Part shown: positions 14,880 through 21,417 of the stretch, piece by piece
How the letters are laid out: each line of letters starts with the position of its first letter
How positions within the stretch are numbered: position 1 is the stretch's first letter
Virus record (IMG/VR): IMGVR_UViG_3300027881_000101
Coordinates: 1-21,417 of that record
Reading direction: 5' to 3' (one strand)
Source of the DNA: a virus
Length of the DNA: 21,417 nucleotides
The notes under the pieces: generated by a model
The model's database searches: none
What the model saw: only the letters and a program-made list of their open reading frames with translations
What the model was told of the DNA's origin: nothing
Position numbers and translations under genes: made by a program

Positions 14880-17800
14880 ATGGCGAGTGGTGGAATGTTG
14901 GCATCCCTTGTGGGTGTCCCTACCAGAACCAAGCTGAGTTACGACGACGGTACGGATACGCTCACCGCTCCGAGTGTGAACTTGGATCAGAGCGGGGCCG
15001 CGAGCGTGTCGTATCTTGCCGATAGCATCCTAAACACGGATATCAACTGGGGCACCGGCTCGACCGAGGTCAGCGCCGAAGACATGCCCATCGAGGATGC
15101 CGGAGGGTACTACTCGACGGACAACGTCGAGGCCATGGGGCAGGAGATCGGGGCGCAGGTCCAGGCCCTTGCATCCGGCATCCAGATCAAGATGACGGTG
15201 TGGTCCAACCCCGGAGGTGAAGTCTTCGACGACGCCGACGGTGTGCGCCAGTTCCAGGCGGTCCTCTTCGGGGGACTCGGCGAGGTGGGCACCACCTTCG
15301 TCGTCGACGACGGAACCACGACGGAGACCTGGACGGGGGTGAGCGGGACGCCCGGTGCGAACGAGTTTGACATCGACGGTCCCACCATCAACGACATGAT
15401 CCTTTCACTCGTGACGAGGATCAACGCCGACTCGGCGCTGGTAAAGGCCGACTACAGCCTCGTGGCGGATGTGGACGCGACGAACTACCTTATGTTCCTG
15501 GGCACGCAGGCGATCGAGGCCAAGATCTACACCTGGGGTAAGAAGGCAGCGGGCGGCGACTGGACGAATGGGCAACCCGAGTTCAGCGACAACGCCATGG
15601 ACGCTGCCGCCGAGTTCACCGCGCTCGGCAACACCGACCCGGACGTCATGCAGTTCAACGTCGGCGTGGCGCAGGCCACCCTGGAGAACGGGTGGGCCTA
15701 TCCTCTGAGGGGCGGCTTCGAGTCTGGGGCCATCTACGCCTACGACCAGGACGACGATCAGTTCACGATCTTCATCCCGCACCAGAACACGCCGATCCAG
15801 GCTGGGAACGGCATCACGCTGAACACCACCACCGACCCCGACACGGTCCTCTTCGACGAGGCCGCCGACTTCACCGCCCTTACGGGTGAGTGGACGGTAG
15901 ACACGGGGTTCTTCATGGATTTCTCGTCCGCCGACGACGACGCCCTCAGGATCCCGACGGGGGACGGGGCACCTGATGTGACTACACACATCGGATCCCT
16001 CTACGGCGATTACACCGGCGATACCCTACACGTCTTCCTGGACGAGTGGCACACGGTGTTGGGGGAGGACACGAACCATACCGTCACAGGCACCCTGACG
16101 TTCAACACCGGTGGAGCGCCGTTCGCGGTTACAGGGACCACCCTGGTCTCCAACCTCAACGCCGACCTTCTGGACGGGGTTGAGGGGTCGGGCTACGCGA
16201 CGGCGGCCCACATGCAGGCGAACACCGCCGGGGGTACGGCAGCCGACTCCTCGGCGCAGCAGGGTGCCACCTACCTCTCCACGGCAGGAACATGGGCATG
16301 GACAGGGGCGATCGTCGCAGGCGACACCTTCGTCGGAAGCGCGGCCAACACGATGGCGGCGCTGGCGAAGGGTGCAGCCCATAAGATCTTCAAGATGAAT
16401 TCGGGCGCGACCGTTCAAGAGTGGGGAGACGCGGAACCAGCTGCGGGCGGCACCGGGATCGATTCGAGCGCCAAGCAGGGACCGGCCTTCCTTGGGGCGG
16501 CAGGGGTATGGGATACGGTGGGAGCGATCGTACAGGGCGACATGTGGTACGGCAGCGCGACCGACACGATGGCGGCACTGGCGGCAGGATCACCTGGTTT
16601 CATGCTCTACATGAATGGCGGGGGAACCGCCCCTGTGTGGGCCGCTCCTCCATCGGGAGCCATCGCCTTCGATACGATGAACGCACCCGCAGGGACCGAC
16701 CCAGTTGCCAGCGTCTCTCAGACGCTGAACTTTACAGGCACCGGGATCACCGTCACCGGCAACTCGACCACGACCACCCTCGACTTCGCAGTGGACGTCG
16801 CCCTTCCAGCATCCACCGTCCAGTACTCGGGACTCTTCGCGGATGGGTCGGGCGGATGGTTGGAGGACACGGCCTTCAAATCCAACGCAGGGGCTGCCCA
16901 GATGCAGTCAGCGGATAGAACCACAGCAGGGGCTTTCAACTTCTGCGCGGCGACGGCAACCTCGATGGTCTTTGGCGCGAGCGATTGTGCCGGGGACTTC
17001 CTCGGGAACCTGACGGTCGCCACCAACAAGTTCTCGGTGGCCTACGACACGGGAAACACGCTGGTCGCCGGAACCCTCGGGGTTACGGGGCTTGCAACCT
17101 TCAGCGGTGGGGCCATCGTTCCCGACTCCCAGAACTTTACCATCGGAACCGGGAGCGACGCCGTCTGGTCCAGCGATGGGGCCAACGTGCTCTGCACCGT
17201 TGCCAACGGCAACCTCACGATCGACATCACAGGAGCGACGGAGTTCTTCTTCCTCGACCTCGGGACGGACACGGTCGCCACTGGAGGCGCGTTCCGAGAC
17301 AACAGTGGGAACGCTATCTTCGAGTGGTTCGGGGATCAGAGCACCAAGTTCACCATCGACGACACAGACCCCTCGTTCGTCATCACGGACACCGGCGGGG
17401 ATATCTGGTTCGAGGTGAGACCCGGGGCCGATAACAAGTGGACCCTCGGCAGCGAGGCCGACAATCCTGGCGGGTTCATCCTGGGCACCGGCGACCTGCT
17501 ACTTGGGGATCCTGTGGCAGGGGCCGAGACCGCCAAGGTCGTTTACCTGGGCCTGACCCGGTGGACCCAGATTGGGTGGGAGGTGTACTGCGGGAACGGC
17601 AGCGGAGTGGCAATCGCTCAGTACGAGAACGTCAAGCTCATTACGGGTACTTACACGGTTCAAGGGTCGCCCGATCTGACGGACATCGACAACGTGGTGT
17701 GCGGGATCGCACAGACGGCCCTCGGCGACGGACCAGGTGATCCGGGGTGGGTTGCCTTTCCGGGCGGTGGGATGTGCTACGCGCATAACGGAGGCCTGGT

Positions 17801-17972
17801 TGCGATTGCTGCGGGGGATGACGTCTACTCGAAAGCTGATGGAACGATCGTCGGTGTCGCCGAAATCGACATCGCTGTTGTCATCCAGAGGCTCGGGAAG
17901 GCCATGCAGGCCATCGCGTCTGATGCGGATGGCATCATCAATATCCAGAGCAGCCTCGACATTACTGTATAG
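14880..17972 (+). CDS. Long tail fibre protein
   Basis: A 1030-residue fibre, the longest complete gene here, beta-rich and low in Lys/Arg. N-terminal features include MPIEDAGGYYSTDNVEAMGQ, a pattern common near the base of phage fibres. A middle section has VSNLNADLLDG, a typical fibre repeat motif, followed by two tandem 72-residue repeats (16227-16658). The distal half is a chain of short beta repeats (TLGVTGLATFSGG, FVITDTGGDIWFEVRPG). The last ~110 residues form a distinct capping domain (GDDVYSKADGTIVGVA). The start is firm: AGGAGGGTGA then ATG. GC content is very high (43 of 60 in 15301-15360), unlike the gene before it. Probably receptor binding; the receptor is unknown. Confidence 0.8.
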   Translation: MASGGMLASLVGVPTRTKLSYDDGTDTLTAPSVNLDQSGAASVSYLADSILNTDINWGTGSTEVSAEDMPIEDAGGYYSTDNVEAMGQEIGAQVQALASGIQIKMTVWSNPGGEVFDDADGVRQFQAVLFGGLGEVGTTFVVDDGTTTETWTGVSGTPGANEFDIDGPTINDMILSLVTRINADSALVKADYSLVADVDATNYLMFLGTQAIEAKIYTWGKKAAGGDWTNGQPEFSDNAMDAAAEFTALGNTDPDVMQFNVGVAQATLENGWAYPLRGGFESGAIYAYDQDDDQFTIFIPHQNTPIQAGNGITLNTTTDPDTVLFDEAADFTALTGEWTVDTGFFMDFSSADDDALRIPTGDGAPDVTTHIGSLYGDYTGDTLHVFLDEWHTVLGEDTNHTVTGTLTFNTGGAPFAVTGTTLVSNLNADLLDGVEGSGYATAAHMQANTAGGTAADSSAQQGATYLSTAGTWAWTGAIVAGDTFVGSAANTMAALAKGAAHKIFKMNSGATVQEWGDAEPAAGGTGIDSSAKQGPAFLGAAGVWDTVGAIVQGDMWYGSATDTMAALAAGSPGFMLYMNGGGTAPVWAAPPSGAIAFDTMNAPAGTDPVASVSQTLNFTGTGITVTGNSTTTTLDFAVDVALPASTVQYSGLFADGSGGWLEDTAFKSNAGAAQMQSADRTTAGAFNFCAATATSMVFGASDCAGDFLGNLTVATNKFSVAYDTGNTLVAGTLGVTGLATFSGGAIVPDSQNFTIGTGSDAVWSSDGANVLCTVANGNLTIDITGATEFFFLDLGTDTVATGGAFRDNSGNAIFEWFGDQSTKFTIDDTDPSFVITDTGGDIWFEVRPGADNKWTLGSEADNPGGFILGTGDLLLGDPVAGAETAKVVYLGLTRWTQIGWEVYCGNGSGVAIAQYENVKLITGTYTVQGSPDLTDIDNVVCGIAQTALGDGPGDPGWVAFPGGGMCYAHNGGLVAIAAGDDVYSKADGTIVGVAEIDIAVVIQRLGKAMQAIASDADGIINIQSSLDITV
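16227..16658 (+). repeat. Two tandem 72-residue repeats in the long fibre gene
   Basis: Units 16227-16442 and 16443-16658 start AGGTAADSSA and AGGTGIDSSA. They share GAIV-x-GD, GSA-x-x-TMAALA-x-G and a closing W. Over the first 66 residues 35 are identical with no gap needed. This is an in-frame duplication of a fibre module. Confidence 0.85.
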
Positions 17973-18043
17973 ACGTGAGGCATGGGATTTGTGGTCATAA
18001 GTTGCCCGAGTGACAGGGCATTGAGAAAGAAAGGAAGTGCCAA

Positions 18044-18499
18044 GTGAGCGGCAAGCGAAAAAAAGGGGGTCACGTAGCGCCCCCCCAGAGCAAAACACCG
18101 AAGGGAACCGGGAAACTCAAGCTGGTGAAGGATCCTGTGGGGGATCAGGAAATCACCGAAATCGATGCCCTCAAGTTCCGGTTGGCTGTCCAGAAGGACA
18201 ACAACGTTACGTCCTCCAAGAAGGAGATTGATGCGGAGCAGGCAGCTCTCGATCAGAAGAAGGAGACCCTCAGGCTCCGTGTCGTAATCGTGCGGCAGGA
18301 GAACATGAGGGAGATCGAGCATCTCCATATCCAGGCTGGCGATAATGTGTACGAGAAGGACGGGAAGTTCTTTCTCAAGAGGGCACCTCAGAATCCCGGG
18401 GGTCCTGGGATGCCGCCGGGCCTGCCGCCGGGTCCTCCTCCGACCCCCACACCCGACGGCCAGAAGGCCGGGGCGGGGGATGAAGGTGAGAGCAAGTAA
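18044..18499 (+). CDS. Basic/coiled-coil protein with proline-rich tail
   Basis: A 151-residue protein starting at GTG, seven bases after AAAGGAAG. Layout: basic, disordered start (SGKRKKGGHVAPPQSK); a helical coiled-coil part at about residues 45-105 (KKEIDAEQAALDQKKETLRL and VVIVRQENMREIEHLHI); a short beta piece (DNVYEKDGKFFLKRAP); and a Gly/Pro-rich end (GMPPGLPPGPPPTPTP). No family recognised. It follows the long fibre and is the last gene before a terminator, so it could assist fibre assembly or attach to it. The 71-base gap before it holds only a weak 5-bp hairpin. Confidence 0.62.
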   Translation: MSGKRKKGGHVAPPQSKTPKGTGKLKLVKDPVGDQEITEIDALKFRLAVQKDNNVTSSKKEIDAEQAALDQKKETLRLRVVIVRQENMREIEHLHIQAGDNVYEKDGKFFLKRAPQNPGGPGMPPGLPPGPPPTPTPDGQKAGAGDEGESK

Positions 18500-18506
18500 C
18501 TACGAC

Positions 18507-18553
18507 GGACCAGGGCGGGGCGTCTAACGAGCCCTGTCCCGGTCCGTTTTTTT
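18507..18553 (+). terminator. Strong rho-independent terminator
   Basis: The arm GGACCAGGGCGGGGC (18507-18521) pairs with GCCCTGTCCCGGTCC (18531-18545) over 15 positions, with one mismatch and two G-T pairs. The loop has nine bases and seven T follow at 18547-18553. It lies seven bases after the stop of the coiled-coil gene and ends 13 bases before the next ATG. Confidence 0.9.
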
Positions 18554-18566
18554 ATGGGGGAAGCAG

Positions 18567-19064
18567 ATGCCCCTTCTCAGCCTTGAGAGCGGTATCAGCT
18601 CACGGGTGGGCTTTGACAGTGGATCAAGGTTTGCCGATACGATCTACATCGGTGATCTTGACTCCAACGGCCAGCTCGGAGCGGGCGGGACCATCCTCAA
18701 GCAGGATCGCATCTCTATCGGCGGAGACGTCTCTGATCCGACGTCGCTCGTAGGCGGCGATCTGTGGTACAGGTCCGACAGCGGAGATCTCAGGTACTAC
18801 AACGGGGCGTGGGGCATGTCGATGACGCTCCTTCAGGACCAGTCTTCGTTTGGTGGAGACGTATCCGGGGCGTACGGTTCGATCAAGACCCTTCAGTTGG
18901 ACTGTCCCAATAGTGAGCATTATCCGTCCGATGCCTCTAAACTAATGTGTTTTGTGGATGAGGGTGCTCTCCCGAGTCCTGAATTGTATTTCACATATCT
19001 GAGTGCTGATGGACTTACTCAGTACTACACTTCTGGTATTCCTCTGACGGCGTATCTACCATGA
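18567..19064 (+). CDS. Small tail fibre/appendage protein
   Basis: A 165-residue beta-rich protein. GDLWYRSD...LRYYNGAWG (residues 64-83) matches the pattern GELFFRTD...LYVFDGGIW in the 349-residue fibre, a module common in phage fibres. The rest (SRFADTIYIGDLDSNGQLG; ELYFTYLSADGLTQYY) is consistent with a short fibre or fibre tip. ATG follows GGGGGAAG, directly behind the terminator, so it needs read-through or a promoter I cannot find in the 67-base gap. Its stop overlaps the next gene as ATGA. Confidence 0.65.
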   Translation: MPLLSLESGISSRVGFDSGSRFADTIYIGDLDSNGQLGAGGTILKQDRISIGGDVSDPTSLVGGDLWYRSDSGDLRYYNGAWGMSMTLLQDQSSFGGDVSGAYGSIKTLQLDCPNSEHYPSDASKLMCFVDEGALPSPELYFTYLSADGLTQYYTSGIPLTAYLP

Positions 19065-19666
19065 TCTTTGGACCAGACAGAAGCGGCGACCCCAAGAGGG
19101 TGGCGGAGGTCTTCCTTCCGAAGGAGAACTTCAACCCATCCGAGGAGATCCACGGGCGCTGGAAGGACGTGATTGAGAGAAAACTCCCTGACGGCACCGA
19201 AGAGGTGGTCGAGGAGACCGAATGGAAAAGCAACCTCATCGTCGTCGGAATGGGTGTGGTTCTCGCGGGGCTGCTCAAGGCGGATCCGGACTTCGAGGGC
19301 GGAGTCGTCAGGCACGCGGTGGGGCGCGGCAGTCCTTCATGGGATATGTCCGGGCCGCCGACACCGAGCTACGACTCAACGGCCCTTTATGACGAGTATT
19401 TCAGGAAGGCCCCAGCGGCCATTTCGTATCTGGATACGGGGGGTGCGCCGGTGGTGGGCCCTACTCGATCCATTCTGGTTCAGACGATCCTGGATTACGG
19501 AGAGGCGAACGGGGGAAGCGGGGAGTACATTAGGGAACAAGGCCTCTTCGGTGGACCGGCTACGGATACCCTCGGGTCGGGGATACTCATGAATTTGATC
19601 TACCATATAGCCAAATTCAAGAACGCGGGGGTCAAGATTACCCGGTACATCAACTTGCAATTTTAG
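19061..19666 (+). CDS. Tail appendage protein
   Basis: A 201-residue protein with N-terminal helix and charged region (PSEEIHGRWKDVIERKL), EWKSNLIVVGMG, AVGRGSPSWD and the late motif ILDYGEANGG then YIREQGLFGG, closing with MNLIYHIAKFKNAG and ITRYINLQF. Phage structural proteins with a late 'E-x-N-G...I-R-E-x-G-L-F' motif and H-x-x-x-x-K are familiar in tail modules, but I cannot name the family firmly. ATG overlaps the preceding stop by four bases. Its TAG stop shares its last base with the second palindrome copy. Confidence 0.65.
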   Translation: MIFGPDRSGDPKRVAEVFLPKENFNPSEEIHGRWKDVIERKLPDGTEEVVEETEWKSNLIVVGMGVVLAGLLKADPDFEGGVVRHAVGRGSPSWDMSGPPTPSYDSTALYDEYFRKAPAAISYLDTGGAPVVGPTRSILVQTILDYGEANGGSGEYIREQGLFGGPATDTLGSGILMNLIYHIAKFKNAGVKITRYINLQF

Positions 19667-19682
19667 CGCAAACAGTTTGCGC
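19666..19682. repeat. 17-bp palindrome, copy 2
   Basis: GCGCAAAC-a-GTTTGCGC, identical in both arms to the copy at 2548-2564 and different only in the centre base. Preceded by TA and followed by GG in both copies. Here the first base is the last base of the TAG stop codon. The next gene begins 20 bases after the palindrome. Confidence 0.75.
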
Positions 19683-19702
19683 GGTGACGGGCGGAGGTTC
19701 CG

Positions 19703-21417
19703 ATGGGAGAGAACAAGGCGATCATCACTCGCCGGATGTTCGATGAAGCCAAACGTTACGTCGAAACGGTCCTTCAGGCGGGTGTTCCTCTGGTCGATGC
19801 GGACTACAACGACCAGATGGATTCGACCTACATGCAGCTCCGTCGCATCATTCAATCCACCCTCGGCGATGGCGCTCTCGGCGACGCATTCCTGATCTCG
19901 CAGAACCTCCCGGATCCGGTCAACAACTTCATCGTCAATGGAGGCCAGGTTCCGGCGACCGTCGATCTGACGGTGAACGCGGACAAGACGGTGGACCTCC
20001 CGCAGCCGGGGCCGGAAGGCCTCTTCAACAAGGGCATGCACGCCCAGCTCATTTCGGACGAGACCTTCAAGGTCGGTGTCGAGACCTCTCCCATCTCAAC
20101 CGGGATCACCAAGACGGCCATCGACGATGACACGCTGGAAGACTCGGCGGCGCAGTACGTCCCTGCGGCGCTCGTGGGGCGCATTCTCACGCCCGACCTG
20201 ACCGATCCGGGGACCACACACGCGATCATCGCCAACACGTTGAATACGATCCAAGTGGGGGCCGGGATCACCGCGCCCGTCGGGGCCAACTATCGAATCG
20301 GCCTCTCGACGCCGGTGGGGGACCGGAAGGACCTCGTGTACCTGGACTGCTACCTCAACGAGATCGACTCCTCTGAGGATCCGGACCTCAAGCACACCAT
20401 CGATTCCATGCAGATCGAGGCGATGCTCCGGTGGAAGCTGGTCGAGACGGTCAAGGTCGAAGAAGACATCGCCCTTCCGCTCGTCATGCCCTCGGGGTGG
20501 ACCGACATCGACGGGAACCCGCATGTGGTGGTGCCGCTGGCCCTCATCGAGAGGCCCGCAGGACAGTCGAACATCACGGACGCGATGATCACGGATCTTC
20601 GTCGAAAGCTCTTCAGGCTGGACGAGATCGACGATCGGTATGTGAACGTGACCGGCGACACCATGACGGGCACCCTCGTCATGGAGGCCAATATCACGCT
20701 GGCCCTGGGCCGGAAGGTCCTGGGAACCTGCATCATCGACGCCGATGCCCTGTGCGAGGACACGGTAGGCCAGAAGCACATGAAGCGGGACTCGCACCTC
20801 CTCGGGAGTGCCGATCAGGTTCCCACGTGGAGCCAGGTCAATAACCCGCTCGACCCCAACCATTTCAAGGTCCACGACAACAGGTATTACGAGAAGTCCG
20901 TCATCGACGCGATGATTGGGGCCAACCTCATCTCCAACGGCCTGTTCGATGATGGCCTGGTGGGATGGGAGAATTTGGCTCCGAAGCCTCTCTACGGGTA
21001 TCCCCCGATTGAAGCGGAACGCGTGATCGTCTCCATCAGCCTCTGCGGGGCAACGTGCGAAGGAGGGTTCTGCTCCTGCCGTTCGCTCCAGATCTACATC
21101 CCCGACGGGAGCCGGATCTGTAACGTGTGCGCCGTACGGCAAGAAGTCTGCGGCGGCATCAAGTGCGGCGGCGAGTTCATGTTGATCGAGACCCTCTGCG
21201 TGACGAAGGGCGAGGAAGCGGTCATTCCCTACCTCGTGTTCGACCTCTACTCTTCGTGCCAGTACGTCGGGAGGAAGGTCTACCCGATGTGGGAACCCTC
21301 CATCGATCAACCCAACAAGGTGGGGATCGATATTTACGATGGATTCGTACGGCTGGAGAAGAAGATCGAGTGGCCCGTCTGTATCGACAACGCCATCGTG
21401 ACGGTGTGCTTCGAGAT
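19703..21417 (+). CDS. Large tail appendage protein, DUF6519-like start (3' partial)
   Basis: The frame is open from ATG 19703 to the window edge, 571 complete codons, with GGAGG five bases before the ATG. Residues 8-60 (RRMFDEAKRYVETVLQAG then VPLVDADYNDQMDSTYMQLR) resemble the DUF6519 pattern 'F-D-x-x-K-x-Y...Q-x-G-x-x-x-x-D-A-D-x-N-x-Q', seen in injection-system and phage appendage proteins. Around residue 315 is VTGDTMTGTLVM, a classic phage fibre motif. From about residue 410 (LISNGLFDDGLVGWENL) a jelly-roll, carbohydrate-binding-like domain begins. Eight cysteines fall within about 45 residues near 21044-21175 (CEGGFCSC, CNVC, CGGIKC). The C-terminus lies outside the window. Confidence 0.75.
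   Translation, partial: MGENKAIITRRMFDEAKRYVETVLQAGVPLVDADYNDQMDSTYMQLRRIIQSTLGDGALGDAFLISQNLPDPVNNFIVNGGQVPATVDLTVNADKTVDLPQPGPEGLFNKGMHAQLISDETFKVGVETSPISTGITKTAIDDDTLEDSAAQYVPAALVGRILTPDLTDPGTTHAIIANTLNTIQVGAGITAPVGANYRIGLSTPVGDRKDLVYLDCYLNEIDSSEDPDLKHTIDSMQIEAMLRWKLVETVKVEEDIALPLVMPSGWTDIDGNPHVVVPLALIERPAGQSNITDAMITDLRRKLFRLDEIDDRYVNVTGDTMTGTLVMEANITLALGRKVLGTCIIDADALCEDTVGQKHMKRDSHLLGSADQVPTWSQVNNPLDPNHFKVHDNRYYEKSVIDAMIGANLISNGLFDDGLVGWENLAPKPLYGYPPIEAERVIVSISLCGATCEGGFCSCRSLQIYIPDGSRICNVCAVRQEVCGGIKCGGEFMLIETLCVTKGEEAVIPYLVFDLYSSCQYVGRKVYPMWEPSIDQPNKVGIDIYDGFVRLEKKIEWPVCIDNAIVTVCFE

Noticed and set aside
14880-17972. Diversity-generating retroelement target in the fibre
   Set aside because: No reverse transcriptase, template repeat or C-type lectin end is seen in the window; the internal repeat is a plain tandem module.
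18003-18020. TGCCC...GGGCA hairpin before the 151-residue gene
   Set aside because: Only 5 bp with an 8-base loop and no T-run, which is common by chance in GC-rich DNA.
18055-18068. CGA AAA AAA GGG GGT in the 151-residue gene, a possible slippery run for frameshifting
   Set aside because: The -1 frame yields only a short Arg/Gly-rich product without a recognisable domain, and no clear downstream pseudoknot was seen.
20096-21310. 404-codon open frame on the - strand, and similar long - strand frames at 12412-13374, 3806-4693, 1421-2251 and 95-778
   Set aside because: All lie opposite clearly recognised + strand genes, have His/Arg/Asp-rich shadow composition, and arise from the high GC of the coding strand.
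1-21417. Secretion system or extracellular injection system instead of a phage
   Set aside because: The tape measure has hydrophobic segments and an SSP-type C-terminus, and no AAA ATPase or T6SS-specific gene is present. Upstream sheath and capsid genes are outside the window, so a phage tail-like particle cannot be fully excluded.
1-21417. tRNA genes, CRISPR arrays, insertion sequences
   Set aside because: No cloverleaf, repeat-spacer pattern, transposase or terminal inverted repeats found. Coding density leaves no gap above about 75 bases.

Overview
The window is a stretch of a contractile-tailed bacteriophage (myovirus) or prophage genome. It carries most of the tail tip, baseplate and adhesin module. 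All 21 genes lie on the + strand, tightly packed with short gaps or 1-4 base stop/start overlaps, with no tRNA, rRNA, CRISPR or recognisable bacterial housekeeping gene. The contractile type is inferred from a hub of the gpD/gp27 type, an OB-fold central spike, a PAAR tip, a gp25/W-like wedge protein, a gpJ-like wedge protein and a gpI-like protein. The DNA is GC-rich, and GTG and TTG starts occur. The host cannot be read from the sequence: no integrase, attachment site, lysis or host gene is present.

Layout. 1-2545: 3' part of the tape measure gene, cut by the window edge. 2576-4741: inner baseplate (tube-end protein, LysM/gpX-like protein, hub). 4746-5436: two small accessory genes, a zinc ribbon and a membrane protein. 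5423-7722: spike, coiled-coil protein, PAAR tip, second coiled-coil protein. 7719-9945: wedge proteins gp25-like and J-like. 9942-13329: small helical protein, beta-helix tailspike, second small helical protein, gpI-like protein. 13338-17972: three fibre or adhesin genes, the last two behind a likely internal promoter. 18044-18499: coiled-coil protein followed by a strong intrinsic terminator. 18567 to the end: three more tail appendage genes, the last one cut by the window edge.

How the parts work together (family knowledge plus gene order). The tape measure sets tail length and ends near the hub. The hub carries the spike, and PAAR caps the spike as the piercing point. The gp25/J wedges surround the hub and trigger sheath contraction. 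gpI connects wedges to fibres. The beta-helix spike and fibres bind the cell surface. Small helical proteins encoded after several structural genes could be assembly chaperones or connectors, but nothing in the sequence proves it.

Most unusual points: a 17-base palindrome found twice, each time at the 3' end of a gene, bracketing the module; two apparently paralogous coiled-coil genes around the PAAR gene; a zinc-ribbon/membrane gene pair between hub and spike; a proline-rich, cysteine-bearing tail on the spike; many cysteines in the gpI-like protein and in the last adhesin; and an internal promoter plus terminator that divide the appendage genes.
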